Shown here: positions 1 through 8,528 of the stretch, in pieces
Layout of the letters: every line of letters begins with the position of its first letter
Position numbering within the stretch: the stretch's first letter is position 1
Origin: Candidatus Poseidoniales archaeon
Lineage (GTDB): Archaea; Thermoplasmatota; Poseidoniia; Poseidoniales; Poseidoniaceae
Reading direction: 5' to 3'
DNA: 38,400 nt
NCBI GenBank assembly: GCA_009887095.1
Contig: QXYC01000002.1
Coordinates: 41,453-79,852 of the forward strand
Position numbers and translations under genes: made by a program
The notes under the pieces: generated by a model
What the model was told of the DNA's origin: nothing
The model's database searches: none
Seen by the model: the letters and a program-made list of their open reading frames with translations, nothing else

Positions 1-1378
1 GTTGAGGTTGCTGATTCCAACCTTGATGCTGCTGTGGTTGCTGTGGTTGCTGCTGTTGAGGCTGTTGCTGTTGAGGCTGTTGCTGTTGTTGAACAGGTTG
101 GTTCAACGGCTTTCGGACTGGAGCCACGGGACGAGGGAGGGCTGCTGCTTTACCGGCTGCAGGTGAGGACATGAACTCAGACAAGGAGACGCTTCCGTCT
201 CCATCTGTGTCGGCCTCTGCATGCAACGCTGTTGCTTCCTCAAGGGTTGTACCAGTTGCCACGGCTAACTCTTCAACCGATAATTGCTCGCTCCCATCAG
301 TATCTGCTGCGATGAAGTGTTCTGCAGCGCTGGTGAACAGTTCCTCTTCAGTAACTGGCATTTCTAGCGGAGAAACTGCTGGCTCCGGGGAAGTGGGTTC
401 TGGAACAGGTTCCTGAATGACCTCTTGCACGGGTTCCGGTGTGACTGGAACCATTGGTTCTGGGACTGGTTCTGGAGCTGGAGTTGAGACTGGGACTTCG
501 GTGGACTCCTCTTTGAGGCCGATATCAAAAGCACCTGCGAAGGCATCCTGTGTGGCTTTAGCGACTTGCTTTTCATTCGTTGTGTCCACAGTTGGTTCCA
601 CAACTGGTTCATTGATCATTGGTGGCAGTTCCACCTTTGCAGACGGCGACTCTTGAGCCACTGCGGCAGGCAAAGGCACTGGTTCAGGGGATGTAGGAAG
701 CGGGATGCTTGGTTCGTTCACCGTAGGTTTTGGCACTGGTACAGATGCGGGTGGTGAAGGCGTTGGAGCCATTGGAACACTTGCCGAGGCTGCAACACCG
801 CTTGCCAATGTAGGGACAGGAAGTGCGTGGCCCGCAACATCGAGAGCAGCCTCCAATTCTTCTGCCACCGTTAGCAACGATGCTTTGTTCGCCTCTGGTT
901 GGGCTAGATACGATTCGACAGTCGTGAGGTAGCGTGTAACTTCCCCTTTCCCTCCTGTTGCATAAGCAACGGCTAACAGTTTCAGCAGTTTCATTGGATC
1001 GGCGAGGGTTGTGAGCTTTGCCAACTCTTGTTCGCTGAGCGATGGAGTGTTGCCTGAACTGTCACCTGCAGAATCAGGAGTTCCAAGGTAATGCGACAGA
1101 GGATCTGGCATGGTCATGATGCCCAAATGGCCAGCAACGAGGTAGTAAATTTCTCCACCCTCGCACTGAATTCGCTCGCTTGCTGCATTGAAATCAAACT
1201 CTCCCGGGAGCAGGACAATGTCAGAGAGAACTTCGAAGAACTTCTCCATGGCTTCAAGGCGATCCATTGCCATCAATGTGTGAACCATGTCGGAAGATTC
1301 AGTGATACCGAAATAAGCAGCAGCATCGTCAACATCGATGCCATCGGGCAGTGATTCTCCAGGCAATTCATCGACCAT
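1..1378 (-). CDS. EF-hand protein with Pro/Glu-rich linker and Gln-rich tail (3' end outside window)
   Basis: The reading frame is open from ATG 1378 to the window edge (459 codons, no stop seen). An in-frame TGA lies two codons upstream, so the start is firm. No signal peptide or membrane helix is visible, so it is probably cytoplasmic. Residues 1-190 look globular and mostly helical. Residues about 195-340 are a low-complexity Pro/Val/Glu linker with PEP-like repeats. Residues about 350-402 form an EF-hand pair: the second loop (DTDGDGSVSLSEF) is a canonical calcium loop and the first (DTDGSEQLSVEEL) is somewhat degenerate. From about residue 427 the chain is mostly glutamine with Pro, His, Trp and Asn, and continues past base 1. 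It lies 81 bases downstream of, and co-directional with, the giant calcium-repeat surface protein gene, so co-transcription is plausible. Calcium binding is well supported by the loop pattern; the cellular role is unknown. Confidence 0.85.
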   Translation of the reverse strand, partial: MVDELPGESLPDGIDVDDAAAYFGITESSDMVHTLMAMDRLEAMEKFFEVLSDIVLLPGEFDFNAASERIQCEGGEIYYLVAGHLGIMTMPDPLSHYLGTPDSAGDSSGNTPSLSEQELAKLTTLADPMKLLKLLAVAYATGGKGEVTRYLTTVESYLAQPEANKASLLTVAEELEAALDVAGHALPVPTLASGVAASASVPMAPTPSPPASVPVPKPTVNEPSIPLPTSPEPVPLPAAVAQESPSAKVELPPMINEPVVEPTVDTTNEKQVAKATQDAFAGAFDIGLKEESTEVPVSTPAPEPVPEPMVPVTPEPVQEVIQEPVPEPTSPEPAVSPLEMPVTEEELFTSAAEHFIAADTDGSEQLSVEELAVATGTTLEEATALHAEADTDGDGSVSLSEFMSSPAAGKAAALPRPVAPVRKPLNQPVQQQQQPQQQQPQQQQPQQPQQHQGWNQQPQ

Positions 1379-1459
1379 GATTCAACCGCCTACGCCTTGC
1401 CCACCTGTGTGTGGTTCTTGAGGATGATGCCACCCTTCGTTTGATGAATCGCCATTGTT

Positions 1460-4400
1460 TCATCGACTCCTTCCGAGGTCATAGATGGCACGTGATTGAG
1501 GTGCTGACCAGCCCGTTTCCTGCAATTGCATGAGGATGCTTCGTTCCTGTTCCTGATCGTCGATGGCGCTTCGCACCCAGTCGGCTGCAGATTCACGGTC
1601 GTCCGCTTGCCAGTCTTCGAAGATGCTGAGGTCAATCTTGATTCTTGCTTTACGAACCTTCGCCGAACCGTCTTCTTCTGGTGTTTCTTCGACGGCGACT
1701 TTCGAGGCCACCTTGGCTGCGGACACCTTACTCGGGCCCGAGCGGTTTCGTGGTGGACCAGAGGGGGCTTTGGATTGAGGCGGTCCTGATGTCGGACCTC
1801 GACCAGGTGGGCCACCGCTGGGTTTACCAGGCCCTCTTCCAGCAGGCCCTCGTCCCTTTGGCCCACCTGTGGAGGCTGGATTTGGTCGAGGTTTGCTTTG
1901 CTGCGGAGAAGCACGCGTTGATGGGAAGGAAGAAGAAGATGAACCATAATTGTCATCATCATCATCCCAGTCATCATCGTCATCATCATCGTAATCGAAT
2001 TCGTCACTTCTAACCAAGCGGCGGATAACAACCAGAAGCACCACGACGCCAATCAGTGCGCCAGCGCCCGCTAGAGCAGCGGTGTTTGGAGAAAGGCCGA
2101 ACAATCCAGACGAGGTTTCATCGTCACTCGCAGATGCAATTGGGCATCCGTCATCATACCCGTTCTCGCCAGCAGGCTCATTCGGGCAATTGTCATCATA
2201 ATCGACGACGCCATCATTGTCAGCGTCACTCTGGGTTGGATCGCAACCGTTTTCATCGACGGCGGTCTTGTAGCCAGGTTCTGTCTCAGGGCATAGATCT
2301 GGGTACGTTCCCGAAGCGTTGTCTCCATATCCATCTCGATCATAGTCTTCCCATTGGGTTGGGTTGCCTGCCAAACCTGTTGGTTCGAACAAGTCACGGT
2401 ACCCGTCACCATCATCGATGCAACCTAAGAAATCAATGAATGAAGTCCCATTTTCAATTGGGCAGTCATCTGCATTTTGTCCATCGATGTTGTCGCCATA
2501 GCCATCACCATCTTGGTCAAACCACTGTGTGGCATCGGTCGGGAATGCATCTCCAGTTTGGTTTTCACGAAGACCGGAGGTGGCGTTCACAGAGTAGGTG
2601 TATGTACCCTTGTAACCATCGCCATCGAGGTCCTGCTCCAGTGCTGTTTCATCGGTACAGCCGGTGACGTCAACAGGGAAGCCTGCTGGTGTGCTTGGGC
2701 AAGCATCGTCTGCGTCGCTCACCCCATCGTCATCGCTGTCCAATTGTGCGGTTGAACATCCATTCGCGTCGACTTCGGTTTCCACAGTAAGCGGACACAA
2801 ATCAACAGGGTCGAACACACCATCACCATCAGAATCTGTTTCGCGCTGGGCTTCACTGCATCCAATTGCATCCACGGCATCTTGGTACTCGGTTTGTGGA
2901 CATTGGTCCATGTCATTCATCACGCCATCTTGGTCGTCATCGAGTTGGTTGTCAGCACATCCTGCTTGATTGACCGTGAGTCCTGCGTCGGTGTTCGGAC
3001 ATGTGTCTTGTTCATTTGAGACAAAATCACCATCGTCGTCAGTGTCATCGATAAACCGACATCCAATACCGGTTTCACCACCGATTGGCACTGTGCCTTC
3101 GAGCACACCAGCAATCGCGGTGCATTCATCTGCTTGGTAGCCTTCAGGGTTGTCTCCAAATCCATCACCGTCGAAGTCGAGCCACTGAGTCGGTTCGAGA
3201 GGGAAGGCATCGGAGGAATCCTCCCATCCGTCGCCATCGGCGTCAGGGCATCCAAAGACAGGGTTGGTGGAATTGCCCCAAACACCAGGGCATCCATCGA
3301 GTTCCAATCCGGCACCATTGTTGGTCATATCTTCATCTGAAAGGTTATAGAACGAAGTCCAACGGTCAGGGTGCCCATCACTGTCGTTATCTTCTGCTGC
3401 TGCGATGTCGTCAGGGAACATATCTGGGTTTGTCGCTCCTTGAGAGCTGTTATCACCATAGCCGTCCCCATCGGAATCCGTCCATTGTGTTGGATCAAGT
3501 GGCCACATATCGGCACCCATGGATTCGTTCCACTCAAGGAAATCTCCAATGTCTGAGGGGTCCGAAGACCCGTCGAGGTCAGTATCTAAACAACCATTGC
3601 GGTCTCGCCATGAAGCACCCCAGTCCCATGGGCATGCATCCCCCGTCACGGTGTCTGATTCGTTATCACCCCAACCATCACCGTCGTAATCGGCGTATTG
3701 AGATGGGTTGAACGGGAACAAGTCGCCAGTAGGGTTGTTTGGATCGAGGGGTGTTGCGCAGCAATCAGGCCCTGAATTGTCGCCGTAACCGTCCCCATCA
3801 GAATCCTTGGATTGCTTCCAGTTTAGAATGAACACATCGCCGTCGTAAAACGAGACATCGTTGTCAGACCAGCCGTCCTGATCAAAGTCAATGCAGCCCA
3901 GACGACCAAGCCATGAAGTTCCAGCTTCATCTTGGCAAGCATCATCCGTGTCCGCATAACCATCGGAATCGAAATCAGAGCAACCATATGTGTAGTAGGC
4001 GGATGTGGCGGGGACTGTCGAGCAATCATCTGCCATTGGACCGTCGGGGTTATCGCCGTAATTGTCAGAATCGCTGTCTGCCCATTGATTGCCCAATGCA
4101 GGCAAATCATCAACGAGGTCAAACACAAGATCTCGGTCTGTGTCCTGATAAATTCTCATTACGCTCACATCGTCGAGTGTGTCATCCCAAACGCCGAGAT
4201 GGATGGTCCCATTGCCGTCTGTTTGTGCGTTGGTTTGACTTCCAGCCGTTTTGTAGCCAAACGAAAGGGTCGACCATGATGTGCTGTTCATGGAGGCAGC
4301 GTCTTTGGCAATCGCGTTCCATGTTAGGACGTTGTCAGAGCCTGTGCTGGTCATGAGAAGGTAATGCGCATCCATCACGATAAGATCCCAAGCGCCTTCC

Positions 4401-7400
4401 AAGTTCGATTCAGGTTGTGCTCCAAAGGCCACCCATTCGCTGCTGTTGGTGCGGGTGTAAATCGAAGGTGTCGGCGTGTTGCTGCGCAAAGCGAGCGTCG
4501 GCTCACTTCCCCCAACGAGATCGAGGTTGTACTGCGCCATTGAGCCCGCAGGTTGGGGAACGACTGCGCTTGTCCAGTTGGTGTCGTTCGCACTGCGCTC
4601 ATGAATCGAAAGGACACCCGTGCTTGTGAGGGTGGCTGCAATGATTGAACCGTTATCGGTCACTGAGAGGCGGAGATCAGAGGAAAGGTCAGTCAAACCA
4701 GTGATGTTGTGCAATTCAGTCGAAGTTGAGTTGATGACCCAAAGAGCGAGGTTTGCGTCAACACCGTCATCGTTGATGACCAAGACTCCAAGGGAACCAT
4801 CGTGAAGATAGGCGGCTGATTGTTGCTCTGAAACGACTGCCATGGATGCTCCAGAGGCGAGTGGAGAGGGGTATTCGATCGCCCATGTGGTCCCACCAGC
4901 TGGTTGTCGGGCGAGTTCCAACGAATCGTTTCCAGCATTGCGATAAATCAACACCGTCTCGTTGTTGGATGATTCAAGACCTTGAGCCATGACGGACACT
5001 GGGCCATCGAGCAAGAGTTGAGATCGCACGAGGGAAGTGGTCCACCCAGTTTCGGATTCAATCGAGGTGAAGAGTTGGTCGGTTCCAATCGAGGCGAAGG
5101 CAAGGCGCTGTTGGCCCGAAGTATCAAGCGTCATGCCCAGATGCTCGCCGAATTGCCCCGTTGTAACAATTGATTGCTCAACCGCAGTGTAGCCCACGAT
5201 TGTTCGATGCGTAAGACCGGTTTCGCCATCGGCTTGGTAGATGACAGGCCGTCCAGATGCCGTGGTTGTGAATGCGTATTCTCGGGTTTCGTCACTGCTC
5301 TCGACCACGATGGTCTCGCTCCAAACGCCAGCAGGTGTGGCATCGTCCACGTGCTCAATGAAGTGGGATGCGTTGTTGGAGAAAGTGACAAACATGCTTG
5401 TTTCGCCACGGGCAGAGGTGCTGAGTTCTAACTGAGTGAGGCTGGACGAGTAGGTGAAGACGGATGACTCCCAGTCTCTTTCCGAATGAATTTGGTAATT
5501 GAGGGTGTGAGATTCGGCGCCCATGTCCCGACGGCTCAGAACAAGTTCGCTGAGTCCGTCACCGTCCAAATCACCTTGGGTGGCGGCCAAAAGGCCAATG
5601 TTTTCGCCGGTTTGGCCAGTCGCTAAAAGTTCCCAATCCGATCGCAATCCGATCGAGGAACCTAGGATCAATTCCACTTGCCCGCTGTTTCCAGGGTTGG
5701 CTTGCATCATAAGCACATCATCGTATCCGTCTTCATTAACGTCGCCTGCAGGCTCAAAGGAGCGCCCAAGGACGGCGTTAGCCACCCCTGAGGAAAGGGT
5801 GTAATCGGGTTCTGTTGAGGAGGCAATCCCCTCGGAAGATCCATAGTAGGCCCAGATCTTACCGCTTCGGTATCCTGAACCGTTGAATGGTTCACCGAAC
5901 ATGAAATCATCAAAGCCATCTCCGTTGACATCGCCGAGGTAGTTTAACGACCAGCCAAGGAGTTTACCTTGCAAGTTTGATTGAATGCGTTGGTCGCATG
6001 TACCGTTATAGCCCGTGGCTTGTCCAAAGAAAATCTCCACTGCCGAATACCCAAGTGGGCTAAGGAAACTTCCTGTGTTGGCGACAAGCAAATCACTCAT
6101 TCCGTCCCCATTCAGATCGCCGTTTGCGGCAATGGTTTGACCGAAACGAGGGCCATCCGTGCTTTGAGTGATGTTTCGAACGAAATCGAGGCCAGAGGTG
6201 TTTCCACTGAAAATTTTGAGTTGGCCGTTGTTCTGAATGGTTTCAGTCACATCTTCGACGTAAGTGTATGCAACCGCCACCAAATCGGACATTGAATCGT
6301 TGTTCATGGTTTCTGAAGCAGCAAGCGACCAACCGAGGGAGGTGCTGTCTTCTCCAGTCACATTCCACCACGATGAAGTTTCGAGTCCCGAAGCGTTGCC
6401 GAGGTGAATGACAATCCGACCTGGTGCTCCTGTATAGGCTTCATCGGTGTCGTTCCAGCCAGGCGATCCGATGGCGACATCGGACAGTCCATCTCCGTTG
6501 AAATCGGCAACTGATAACCCGTGGCCAAACATCGCCCCGTCCATGTCGCCTTCAAGTGTGACATCTGCAACGAGCGAGGCTCCACTGGTTGAACCGTAAT
6601 GGATGAGCACTCGTCCCATTTCTGTCCCTGTGCCGTCATAAGATGGTTCTGCAATCACAAGATCATCGAAACCGTCACCGTTCAAATCACCCATTTCAAG
6701 CGCCCCCTCATCGGCGCCTTGAGCCCCAATGATGGTGTGTGAAGGAGTTGGATTAATCCGACCGGTTTCTTGGCCTGAAAGACTTCGTAATAGCTGCAAC
6801 GTCACATTCTCATCTTGACCGACGGCTGTGACGATTTGCTCGAGTGAATTTCCATCAAGCCCCATGCCGAGATGTGGCACGATGTTCGCATCTCGGAGCA
6901 GCACTCGGTGATCGTACATCATTCCGTCAACTCGGATCAATCGGATTTCACCTGCATCCGGGGCGGCATAGGCAATGTGGACCACCTCATGTTCATCCAC
7001 TGCCAGTTCAATGTCCCTGCTCACAGGGCCTTGGTCGAGCATGGCATGTGACCATCGAGTGCCACTGAAATCAATCTCCCACAGCGAACCATTGGTATCG
7101 CGGAACACACCCCATTCGAGTTCGTTCTGACGAAGTCCAAGGCGGAAATCAGTTGGATTGACGTCCTCAACAATCGTTCGAACAAGCCATGTGGTTTCCA
7201 GATAAACTTGCCCTGCGTACGCCACACGTGCGACTTTGATGTCCGTTCCGTCAGCGTACATGATGTACGGTCGGCCGTTTTCGCTGATCGCGAGGGAGCA
7301 ATCCACCAAACTCTCTTCAGAAGTTGAGGCGACAGTATCGACCAGAGCATCGTTCCAGCTGCCGTTCGAGGCTTGGGTTGCATAATGCACTTCACCCTCG

Positions 7401-7753
7401 GCGGTCGTCCAACAAAGATTCACAGATTCTCCACGAGCAAGGACCATATCGGGCGTACCGGGGGTTGAATTTTCAAAAATTGAATCTGTTGATTCTACCC
7501 AAGTGTTCAATCCAGATTCATCTCGGACAACACCCTGCACCAAGCCATCGAAGTCCAATTGAGTCCCTGCAAAGTCGTGTCCATAGCCATTCGAAAAAGG
7601 CACATATTCACTGGTTTGGAGCACAGTCTGCTCGGAATCCAACGAAGCTGTTGGCATGGAATTACCGGCCAATGGGGTCATTGATTGAATCAAAAACAAG
7701 ACCGTGATGGTCAGCGCCAAAGTTGGAAAGGAGACACTGCGTTGCTCGGCCAT
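1460..7753 (-). CDS. Giant membrane-anchored surface protein: beta-propeller/FG-GAP plus thrombospondin type 3 repeats
   Basis: 2097 residues from ATG 7753. The frame stays open to 7897, but the ATG at 7753 directly precedes a good signal peptide (hydrophobic core LALTITVLFLI), whereas the extra 48 residues look unlike a secretion signal. Order of parts: propeller-like region with SGRPxIxY-type strands; about six FG-GAP/integrin-alpha-like repeats near residues 350-730 (GDLNGDGFDDLVIAEP and relatives); a second propeller-like region to about 1200; aspartate-rich thrombospondin type 3 (TSP3) repeats at about 1200-1880 with recurring DSDGDGYGDN and TQWxDxDGDG units plus paired cysteines; a membrane helix at about 1889-1914; then a cytoplasmic tail with an Asp run broken by Trp (about 1921-1934), a Pro/Gly/Arg-rich stretch, and a short final domain with several Trp. 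Many N-x-S/T sequons are present. Likely a calcium-stabilised adhesin or surface scaffold; ligand unknown. Confidence 0.9.
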   Translation of the reverse strand: MAEQRSVSFPTLALTITVLFLIQSMTPLAGNSMPTASLDSEQTVLQTSEYVPFSNGYGHDFAGTQLDFDGLVQGVVRDESGLNTWVESTDSIFENSTPGTPDMVLARGESVNLCWTTAEGEVHYATQASNGSWNDALVDTVASTSEESLVDCSLAISENGRPYIMYADGTDIKVARVAYAGQVYLETTWLVRTIVEDVNPTDFRLGLRQNELEWGVFRDTNGSLWEIDFSGTRWSHAMLDQGPVSRDIELAVDEHEVVHIAYAAPDAGEIRLIRVDGMMYDHRVLLRDANIVPHLGMGLDGNSLEQIVTAVGQDENVTLQLLRSLSGQETGRINPTPSHTIIGAQGADEGALEMGDLNGDGFDDLVIAEPSYDGTGTEMGRVLIHYGSTSGASLVADVTLEGDMDGAMFGHGLSVADFNGDGLSDVAIGSPGWNDTDEAYTGAPGRIVIHLGNASGLETSSWWNVTGEDSTSLGWSLAASETMNNDSMSDLVAVAYTYVEDVTETIQNNGQLKIFSGNTSGLDFVRNITQSTDGPRFGQTIAANGDLNGDGMSDLLVANTGSFLSPLGYSAVEIFFGQATGYNGTCDQRIQSNLQGKLLGWSLNYLGDVNGDGFDDFMFGEPFNGSGYRSGKIWAYYGSSEGIASSTEPDYTLSSGVANAVLGRSFEPAGDVNEDGYDDVLMMQANPGNSGQVELILGSSIGLRSDWELLATGQTGENIGLLAATQGDLDGDGLSELVLSRRDMGAESHTLNYQIHSERDWESSVFTYSSSLTQLELSTSARGETSMFVTFSNNASHFIEHVDDATPAGVWSETIVVESSDETREYAFTTTASGRPVIYQADGETGLTHRTIVGYTAVEQSIVTTGQFGEHLGMTLDTSGQQRLAFASIGTDQLFTSIESETGWTTSLVRSQLLLDGPVSVMAQGLESSNNETVLIYRNAGNDSLELARQPAGGTTWAIEYPSPLASGASMAVVSEQQSAAYLHDGSLGVLVINDDGVDANLALWVINSTSTELHNITGLTDLSSDLRLSVTDNGSIIAATLTSTGVLSIHERSANDTNWTSAVVPQPAGSMAQYNLDLVGGSEPTLALRSNTPTPSIYTRTNSSEWVAFGAQPESNLEGAWDLIVMDAHYLLMTSTGSDNVLTWNAIAKDAASMNSTSWSTLSFGYKTAGSQTNAQTDGNGTIHLGVWDDTLDDVSVMRIYQDTDRDLVFDLVDDLPALGNQWADSDSDNYGDNPDGPMADDCSTVPATSAYYTYGCSDFDSDGYADTDDACQDEAGTSWLGRLGCIDFDQDGWSDNDVSFYDGDVFILNWKQSKDSDGDGYGDNSGPDCCATPLDPNNPTGDLFPFNPSQYADYDGDGWGDNESDTVTGDACPWDWGASWRDRNGCLDTDLDGSSDPSDIGDFLEWNESMGADMWPLDPTQWTDSDGDGYGDNSSQGATNPDMFPDDIAAAEDNDSDGHPDRWTSFYNLSDEDMTNNGAGLELDGCPGVWGNSTNPVFGCPDADGDGWEDSSDAFPLEPTQWLDFDGDGFGDNPEGYQADECTAIAGVLEGTVPIGGETGIGCRFIDDTDDDGDFVSNEQDTCPNTDAGLTVNQAGCADNQLDDDQDGVMNDMDQCPQTEYQDAVDAIGCSEAQRETDSDGDGVFDPVDLCPLTVETEVDANGCSTAQLDSDDDGVSDADDACPSTPAGFPVDVTGCTDETALEQDLDGDGYKGTYTYSVNATSGLRENQTGDAFPTDATQWFDQDGDGYGDNIDGQNADDCPIENGTSFIDFLGCIDDGDGYRDLFEPTGLAGNPTQWEDYDRDGYGDNASGTYPDLCPETEPGYKTAVDENGCDPTQSDADNDGVVDYDDNCPNEPAGENGYDDGCPIASASDDETSSGLFGLSPNTAALAGAGALIGVVVLLVVIRRLVRSDEFDYDDDDDDDWDDDDDNYGSSSSSFPSTRASPQQSKPRPNPASTGGPKGRGPAGRGPGKPSGGPPGRGPTSGPPQSKAPSGPPRNRSGPSKVSAAKVASKVAVEETPEEDGSAKVRKARIKIDLSIFEDWQADDRESAADWVRSAIDDQEQERSILMQLQETGWSAPQSRAIYDLGRSR
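2125..4150 (-). repeat. TSP3 calcium-repeat tract in the giant surface gene
   Basis: This tract encodes the thrombospondin type 3 part of the giant surface protein. Two alternating unit types are visible: QW-x-D-x-D-x-DG-Y/W/F-GDN, and GC-x-D-x-D-x-DG-x-x-D followed by DAFP-type or DxCP-type spacers. At DNA level this gives recurring antisense motifs such as ccatcaccatc and ccatcg. The same module recurs in the separate surface gene at 10696-13290, so the two tracts probably share ancestry. Confidence 0.85.
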
Positions 7754-7895
7754 AGCGTCTATACGCCCCCCCTCCTTGAAAACGCTTGTCGAATAATGAC
7801 TGCTATGACCCCCGTAGGGGGTCACAATAATCCACTCGGATGCTTGTCGAAAAAAAGAGCGAGAAGTTGACAAAAGGGGGCCACCTGCTATTGCC
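7754..7895. promoter_or_regulatory. Divergent intergenic region with a perfect 8-bp inverted repeat
   Basis: This 142-base gap separates the divergent starts of the giant surface gene and the thiamine pyrophosphokinase gene. It holds a perfect inverted repeat at 7806-7824 (TGACCCCC, 3-base spacer, GGGGGTCA). A purine tract reading AAGGAGGGGGGGCG on the minus strand lies at about 7764-7777; it is SD-like but ends about 12 bases before the ATG. A TTTTCAAGG element centred near 7780 on the minus strand is at the distance expected for a TATA box of a leaderless transcript. The inverted repeat could be an operator or a hairpin; this is inference. Confidence 0.5.
7806..7824. repeat. Perfect inverted repeat, 8-bp arms, 3-base spacer
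   Basis: TGACCCCC-GTA-GGGGGTCA lies 53 bases upstream of the giant surface gene and 71 bases upstream of the thiamine pyrophosphokinase gene. It could be a protein-binding site or form a G/C-rich hairpin in a transcript leader. No second copy was noticed in the window by eye. Confidence 0.75.
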
Positions 7896-8528
7896 ATGAG
7901 CGGAGGTCATTGGCTGATTTGTGCCGATGGCATGTGGCCAAAGAAAACCACTTGGGAGCCACTCGTGCAAGATGCAGCGGTGATCATTGCTTGCGATGGC
8001 GCCTATCACCAGTGCCTCGAATACGGCGTCACACCAGACGCGATTATTGGAGATATGGACAGCATTGGGAACATCGACTTACCAGAGCAGATTACAAGGG
8101 TCGAAAAGCCAAATCAAGAACAAAGCGATTTGACAAAAGCTCTGGCTTATGCCAACGAACATTCGGCAACGAATGTTGACGTCATAGGCATCGAAGGGGG
8201 TACATTGGGTCACAAAGTCGCCCCGCTTTTTGCCTTGTACGATGCCCCTCCAAACACCACCCTTCATTTCGAACACGGAAGGATGATGTGCGCCCGGAAC
8301 GGATTCGTAGAGTTCAACTCTATAGAAATAGGAAGCCGTGTTTCGTTATTTGCAATTGGGCCTGCGAAAGGCGTTCACCTCGAGGGGTGCGACTGGCCAT
8401 TGAACGACGAGGCACTCGAACCGGGCACGAGAGGATTGAACAATACATCTGCTCAACCAAGTGTCAAGCTAACTGTGGAGAATGGTGCTGTTGTGATTTG
8501 CGTTGAGCCCCTCACAATGGGCCCTTAG
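7896..8528 (+). CDS. thiN: Thiamine pyrophosphokinase-like protein (TPK/ThiN family)
   Basis: 210 residues, close to the 200-240 usual for the family. It should transfer pyrophosphate from ATP to thiamine, giving the cofactor thiamine diphosphate, in the cytoplasm. Family motifs in order: ACDGA (about residues 33-37), GVTPDAIIGDMDS (about 44-56, the Mg/ATP-binding GDxDS), PNQEQSDLTKAL (about 72-83, resembling the DQDxTDxxK motif of eukaryotic TPK), GIEGGTLGH (about 97-105), and a C-terminal beta domain with LEGCDWPLND and NN that in the family binds thiamine. The GGTLGH segment departs from the usual GGRxDH, lacking the Arg and Asp. DUF115/MptE-type pterin kinases were considered, but GDMDS and the C-terminal domain favour TPK. 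The 3' end overlaps the convergent DUF4105 gene by 17 bases. Confidence 0.8.
   Translation: MSGGHWLICADGMWPKKTTWEPLVQDAAVIIACDGAYHQCLEYGVTPDAIIGDMDSIGNIDLPEQITRVEKPNQEQSDLTKALAYANEHSATNVDVIGIEGGTLGHKVAPLFALYDAPPNTTLHFEHGRMMCARNGFVEFNSIEIGSRVSLFAIGPAKGVHLEGCDWPLNDEALEPGTRGLNNTSAQPSVKLTVENGAVVICVEPLTMGP

Noticed and set aside
1390-4356. Many sizeable open frames antisense or out of frame to the TSP3 region of the giant surface gene
   Set aside because: Their His/Arg/Ser-rich compositions come from reading Asp-rich codons in other frames; no start signals or domains.
7754-7897. N-terminal 48-residue extension of the giant surface protein
   Set aside because: It would bury the signal peptide, cover the divergent promoter and overlap the thiamine kinase start.
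7896-8528. Assignment as archaeal 6-hydroxymethyl-dihydropterin pyrophosphokinase (MptE/DUF115)
   Set aside because: GDMDS and a TPK-type C-terminal beta domain fit thiamine pyrophosphokinase better than the DUF115 layout.
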